This document shows, in pieces, positions 31,715 through 34,952 of a stretch of DNA of 34,952 nucleotides. Where the stretch lies: NCBI GenBank assembly GCA_029821635.1, contig JALGSW010000025.1:1-34952 (forward strand), written 5' to 3'. Every line of letters starts with the position of its first letter. Position 1 is the first letter of the stretch. Made by a program: the position numbers and the translations under genes. This stretch comes from Candidatus Zipacnadia bacterium. GTDB taxonomy: Bacteria > Armatimonadota > Zipacnadia > Zipacnadales > UBA5352. The notes beneath the pieces are model-generated. The model was not told the origin of the DNA. It was given only the letters and a program-made list of their open reading frames with translations, and searched no databases.

Positions 31715-31816
31715 CCGTTGCCCAGTCGTGTGGAGCGGAGGCGCTTTAGCGGCTCCGATGCTGTGGAGCCCGTGGGAGCGGCTGAAGCCCCTCCGCTCCA
31801 TACGGCCGGACAACGG
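31715..31816. repeat. Imperfect long inverted repeat between divergent genes
   Basis: Two arms of about 45-50 bases, starting CCGTTG and ending CAACGG, are roughly 80% alike when one is reversed. Each contains TGGAGCGGAGG and a GGCT(T/C)CAG/TTTAGC-type centre. The two strands therefore translate to similar peptides (SIGAAKAPPLHT and PVGAAEAPPLHT). It fills the 280-bp divergent gap between the epimerase (start 31621) and the nucleotidyltransferase (start 31902). It is a probable paired REP or miniature element; I find no transposase. Confidence 0.7.
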
Positions 31817-31901
31817 CAAGGCAGATGGCTCGGCAGGAAGGTTCGCGGGCGGCCGGAAGCGAAGAAGCTGCAATACTACGACCACCGCTCGGGAGTCGCC
31901 A

Positions 31902-32606
31902 ATGAAGGCCATCATCCTCTGCGCGGGCCACGGAACACGCCTGCGCCCGCTCACCAACTACATCTCCAAGGCGATGGTGCCCGTCGCCGGTATGCCGATC
32001 CTCGAGCGGATCGTCCGCAAGCTCGTCGAGCAGGGCTTCGTCGAGCAGATCGTGGCGCTGTCGGTCTTCGCCGATCAGGTGCGGCACTACTTCGGCGACG
32101 GAGCGCGCTTCGGGGCGCAGATACAGTACTCGATCAACACGCAGCCCTCGGGCACCGCGGGCGAGATCGCCCACATGCGGGGGATGCTCGCGGGCGAGAC
32201 GGACGTGCTGGTGCACTACGGCGACATCCTCAGCGATCTCGACTCGCGCGCGATGACCGACGAGCACCTCGCGCACAACGCGGACCTGACGATCGGGCTG
32301 GTGAAGGGCGTGGAGATCCACGCGGGCATCGCCGACGTGGAGCCCGACGGGCGCGTGAGCCGCTTCGTGGAGAAGCCGCCGCTGGACGCGCCGACCAATG
32401 CCGCGATCTTCGTGCTGGGCCGCGAGGCGATCGAGCGCTCCGCGCCCGGCAGGGATTTCTCGCACGACATCTTCCCCGAGCTGATCGCGGAGGGGCGGGA
32501 CGTGCGGGGGTTTGTTGATGAGGAAGCATACTGGCTCGACGTGGGCCGGCTGTCGGACCTCGACAAAGCGAATGAGTTCTTTGGAGGGTCAGAGGATGAG
32601 CACTGA
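31902..32606 (+). CDS. Sugar-phosphate nucleotidyltransferase
   Basis: The protein has 234 residues. It starts at the signature MKAIILCAGHGTRLRPLTNYISKAMVPVAGMPILERIV, with the GxGTRLRPLT nucleotide loop and the catalytic-type K of PKAMVPV (here SKAMVPV). VLVHYGDILSDLD (about 104-116) gives the metal-binding D, and RFVEKPPLDAP and YWLDVGRLSDLDKANEFF end the fold as in RmlA/GalU/GMP-type enzymes. It lacks the C-terminal hexapeptide domain of longer family members, so it is a minimal transferase. It should make an NDP-sugar; the sugar is unknown. The ATG at 31902 is chosen by the signature. Its stop overlaps the next start by 11 bases. Confidence 0.88.
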   Translation: MKAIILCAGHGTRLRPLTNYISKAMVPVAGMPILERIVRKLVEQGFVEQIVALSVFADQVRHYFGDGARFGAQIQYSINTQPSGTAGEIAHMRGMLAGETDVLVHYGDILSDLDSRAMTDEHLAHNADLTIGLVKGVEIHAGIADVEPDGRVSRFVEKPPLDAPTNAAIFVLGREAIERSAPGRDFSHDIFPELIAEGRDVRGFVDEEAYWLDVGRLSDLDKANEFFGGSEDEH

Positions 32607-34941
32607 TACGCGCGATGAGCAGTCGGTTGCCGTTGTCGATCAGGCGCTGACGGCGGCGCTGAAGGCGAAGGCGCTGGACCTTGGCGCGGACCTCGTAGGC
32701 GTCGGGCCGTGCGAGCGCTGGGAGGGCGCGCCGATTCAGATGCACCCGCTGGGGCACTGGCCGGACGCGACGAACGTGGTCGTGGTGGCGATCCACCACC
32801 CGGACGCGTGCGTGGAGCTTGGCGGCATTCCGAACGCCCACTACGTCGGCCCCTACGGCGTGCAGGGGAAGATGAACGAGCGGCTGGAGTTCGTCCAGTT
32901 CCACCTCGCGCGCTGGCTGGAGAAGCACGGGCACAACGCGATCCCGATCCCTGCCACCAACATCTGGCGCTACCGCCCCTACGGTGAGGTAGAGCGGCCC
33001 TTCGGCCCCGACCTGTCCGACATCCACGCGGCGGCCTGCGTCGGCCTCGGCGAGATCGGCTACCACGGCCTGCTGATGACGCCTGAGTTCGGTACCTGGC
33101 AGCGCTTCTGCTGCATGATTACCGACGCGCCGCTGCAGGGCGATCCGATGTACGACGGTCCGCAACTGTGCGACCGCTGCGCGAAGTGCATCGTCAAGTG
33201 CGACGAGCAGTGCGGCGGCGCGCTCGCGCACGAGGTCACCGGCGAAGTCGTGCTCAACATCGCGGGTAAGGAGTTCCGCTACGCGGAGAAGAACCTGTGG
33301 CGCTGCGCATGGAGTGAGCACTTCGGCCTCGACGCGTACCTCGACATCCCCGACGTGGTGACCGAGGAGGTCATCCTCGAGCAGCTCGCGATCCACGGTC
33401 GCCGCGGTGGGACGCAGGGCCCGTGCCTGAAGTACTGTCGGCCGCCACACCTGCGCGGGAAGTACCTGCACCGGGAAGTCGCTGAGGACGCGCCGGCAGA
33501 TCGCCAGCTCACCGAGCGCGTCAAGCGCGTGGCGGGCGAGCGCGGCATGGCCGTCGTCGGCGTCGTGCCCGCCTCCGAGTGGGCGATGGGCGAGCCGGGC
33601 GATCCGCGCGAGGAGCTGCCGGGCTGCAACTCGGTGATCGTCTTCGGGATGGACTGGCCAGAGGATTCGGACGTCGGCGCATGCGGGCCGCTGGGCGAAC
33701 ACTGCGCCGCGACAAGCTGGGGCTCAGGGCTGCAGCTCGACCACCTGGAGCTTGACATGACGCGCGAGCTCGAGCGCCTCAACTACTACTCCGTCTGCCA
33801 GACGCAGCTTCATCCGCAGGACGCGGCGGAGAAGGCCGGCCTGCTCAAGCGCGTGGACGGTGAGCTGTTCAGCGAGCGCTACGGTCACCGGCTGGCGTGG
33901 CGCGTGGTCCTCACGCAGGCGCCGCTGGCGAAGACCGGGACAGACCTCGTGATGGACGCGTCGCAGGTCGCGCCGATGCTCGACGAGCTGATGGAGGTGG
34001 TCGCGGAGGACGGCGCGGACCTGATCGGCGTGGCGAGCGCGTCGGACCTCGCGGCCATCGCCGAGGAGCTGCGCGGGCAGATCGACGAGGATGCGCTGAA
34101 GATCAATGTGGTAAAGAGCGGGCCCATTCACGGGCCGCTGGAGCCGAAGATCGCCAACCACGAGGGCGCGCGCGTCTTCAGCGCGGACGACTGGGTGCCG
34201 GGCGCGAAGTCGGTCATCGTGCTCGGGATGGCGATCCCGGCCAAGACGCTGGAGCGCGCAGGCGAGTCGCCCGCGGACGCCATCGGCCCGTGGTCCTTCG
34301 CCAACTACCAGGTCACGCGCGACGTGTGCATCGACGCGCTGAACATCGCGCGCGAGCTCGACCACCGCGGCTTCCGCGCGGCGGTCACGTTCGACGTGAC
34401 GGGTGTCGGCGGGCTGACGGAAAACCCGCGCTTCGACACGCCTGACATCTTCTCCGGGCGCTTCGAGGCGGCGGCCGCGGGCCTCGCGACAATCGGCCGC
34501 GGCGGCTTCTCCATCACCCCCGAGCACGGCGTGCGCGTGCGCTGGGTGGCGATCGTGACCGACGCGGAGATCGAGCCGACCGAGGCCGAGGTGGCCTACG
34601 ACCCGTGTAAGGGCTGCGAGGCTCCGTGCATCTCGGCCTGTCCGCTGAAGGCGCTCTCGGCAACCGACGAGGAGTGTGCGGGCGATCGCTGCTGGGCCGC
34701 GCGCGACCTGTTGCGCTGCGACTGGGCCAAGCGCTACGCACTGGTGGCCGAGGAGGGCATCAAGTGGATGGGCTCGACGACGGACGTCCCGCCGCCGGAC
34801 GGTGAGATCACCGCGGAGGCCATCGCCGAGGCCGTGCGCCAGCGCGACCCGGTCCAGCGCCACCTCGACTGCATCCTCGAGCCATGCCTGAAGGCGTGCC
34901 ATGGGGTGCTGCTGGCAAGGGGCATGGGGCAGAGGGAATAG
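32596..34941 (+). CDS. Internally repeated Fe-S protein related to QueG/reductive dehalogenase
   Basis: The protein has 781 residues. Two complete units are visible, each with an alpha/beta N-part and a Cys cluster: unit 1 (about 1-305) has CDRCAKCIVKC (C192, C195, C198, C202), and unit 3 (about 452-781) has CKGCEAPCISACP (C671, C674, C678, C682). Each ends with a matching RCAWSEHF...CLKYCRP or RCDWAKRY...CLKACHG block. A shortened unit without cysteines lies between (about 308-450, RGMAVVGVVPASEW). The three copies start with DLVGVGPCERW, VVGVVPASEW and DLIGVASASDL. Relatives are cobalamin-dependent reductases such as epoxyqueuosine reductase and reductive dehalogenases; substrate and B12 binding are not proven here. 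The start has GGAGGG eight bases upstream. Confidence 0.75.
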   Translation: MSTDTRDEQSVAVVDQALTAALKAKALDLGADLVGVGPCERWEGAPIQMHPLGHWPDATNVVVVAIHHPDACVELGGIPNAHYVGPYGVQGKMNERLEFVQFHLARWLEKHGHNAIPIPATNIWRYRPYGEVERPFGPDLSDIHAAACVGLGEIGYHGLLMTPEFGTWQRFCCMITDAPLQGDPMYDGPQLCDRCAKCIVKCDEQCGGALAHEVTGEVVLNIAGKEFRYAEKNLWRCAWSEHFGLDAYLDIPDVVTEEVILEQLAIHGRRGGTQGPCLKYCRPPHLRGKYLHREVAEDAPADRQLTERVKRVAGERGMAVVGVVPASEWAMGEPGDPREELPGCNSVIVFGMDWPEDSDVGACGPLGEHCAATSWGSGLQLDHLELDMTRELERLNYYSVCQTQLHPQDAAEKAGLLKRVDGELFSERYGHRLAWRVVLTQAPLAKTGTDLVMDASQVAPMLDELMEVVAEDGADLIGVASASDLAAIAEELRGQIDEDALKINVVKSGPIHGPLEPKIANHEGARVFSADDWVPGAKSVIVLGMAIPAKTLERAGESPADAIGPWSFANYQVTRDVCIDALNIARELDHRGFRAAVTFDVTGVGGLTENPRFDTPDIFSGRFEAAAAGLATIGRGGFSITPEHGVRVRWVAIVTDAEIEPTEAEVAYDPCKGCEAPCISACPLKALSATDEECAGDRCWAARDLLRCDWAKRYALVAEEGIKWMGSTTDVPPPDGEITAEAIAEAVRQRDPVQRHLDCILEPCLKACHGVLLARGMGQRE

Positions 34942-34950
34942 GGCATGGGG
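34920..34950. repeat. Direct repeat GGGCATGGGG at the end of the window
   Basis: Two copies of GGGCATGGGG occupy 34920-34929 and 34941-34950, separated by CAGAGGGAATA. The first copy encodes the last residues of the Fe-S protein (RGMGQRE), and the second begins in its stop codon region. This looks like the start of a G-rich tandem repeat that continues past the window, but only two units are visible. Confidence 0.45.
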
Positions 34951-34952
34951 GG

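Noticed and set aside
31622..31957. An N-terminal extension of the epimerase
   Set aside because: It is translated from the long inverted repeat, and the Rossmann fold starts at the ATG at 31621.

Overview
The window is very GC-rich bacterial chromosomal DNA, about two thirds G+C by eye. It is densely coded on both strands, with short intergenic gaps that repeatedly hold small palindromic repeats. I see no rRNA, tRNA, CRISPR array, transposase or phage gene. A type IV pilin-like protein with an H-X9-DG motif, an FG-GAP repeat protein, nonulosonic-acid genes and palindromes of the kind that translate as HGRDARAT/GTGVPPV together suggest Armatimonadota or a PVC-like phylum. This lineage call is an inference and only moderately secure.

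Left part (1-6161): the start of a HIT protein, a DUF429 protein and a divergent MreB-like ATPase lie on the minus strand. A plus-strand trio follows: a Gfo/Idh/MocA oxidoreductase, an M14-type carboxypeptidase-like protein with a palindromic repeat inserted in frame, and a protein resembling an (alpha/alpha) toroid. A truncated diacylglycerol-kinase-like fragment ends this part. Next, on the minus strand (6155-11474), is a tightly coupled four-gene unit read in this order: a degenerate GspE/VirB11-like ATPase, a glycosidase-like protein, a DUF2207 membrane protein and a zinc-ribbon membrane protein. This is the least explained block in the window.

Middle (11651-20497): neuA-neuB, with a good sigma70-type promoter, makes a CMP-nonulosonate precursor. 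Diverging from it on the plus strand are an MscS channel, a translationally coupled glycosyltransferase-like protein and two paralogous multi-pass membrane proteins in tandem. A convergent terminator, a pseudopilin and a secreted protein of unknown function follow, and then a plus-strand DegT aminotransferase.

Right part (20498-34941): an FG-GAP protein has a good signal peptide but no ordinary start codon in front of it. A perfect 16-bp parS site (core of a 20-bp palindrome) lies just upstream of pgeF, so this region probably lies in the origin-proximal ParB-loaded domain. Then come nadB, a second Gfo/Idh oxidoreductase, and the conserved cluster phoH-pgpH-ybeY-dgkA, in which DgkA is fused to a PAP2 phosphatase. 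The phoH promoter is overlapped by a long inverted repeat. The window ends with a sugar epimerase/reductase facing a sugar nucleotidyltransferase across an imperfect 100-bp palindrome. An internally repeated Fe-S protein related to epoxyqueuosine reductase/reductive dehalogenase follows the nucleotidyltransferase.

Several genes (neuA, neuB, DegT, the two Gfo/Idh proteins, the epimerase, the nucleotidyltransferase and the glycosyltransferase) fit surface-glycan or sugar metabolism, but they are dispersed rather than in one operon.
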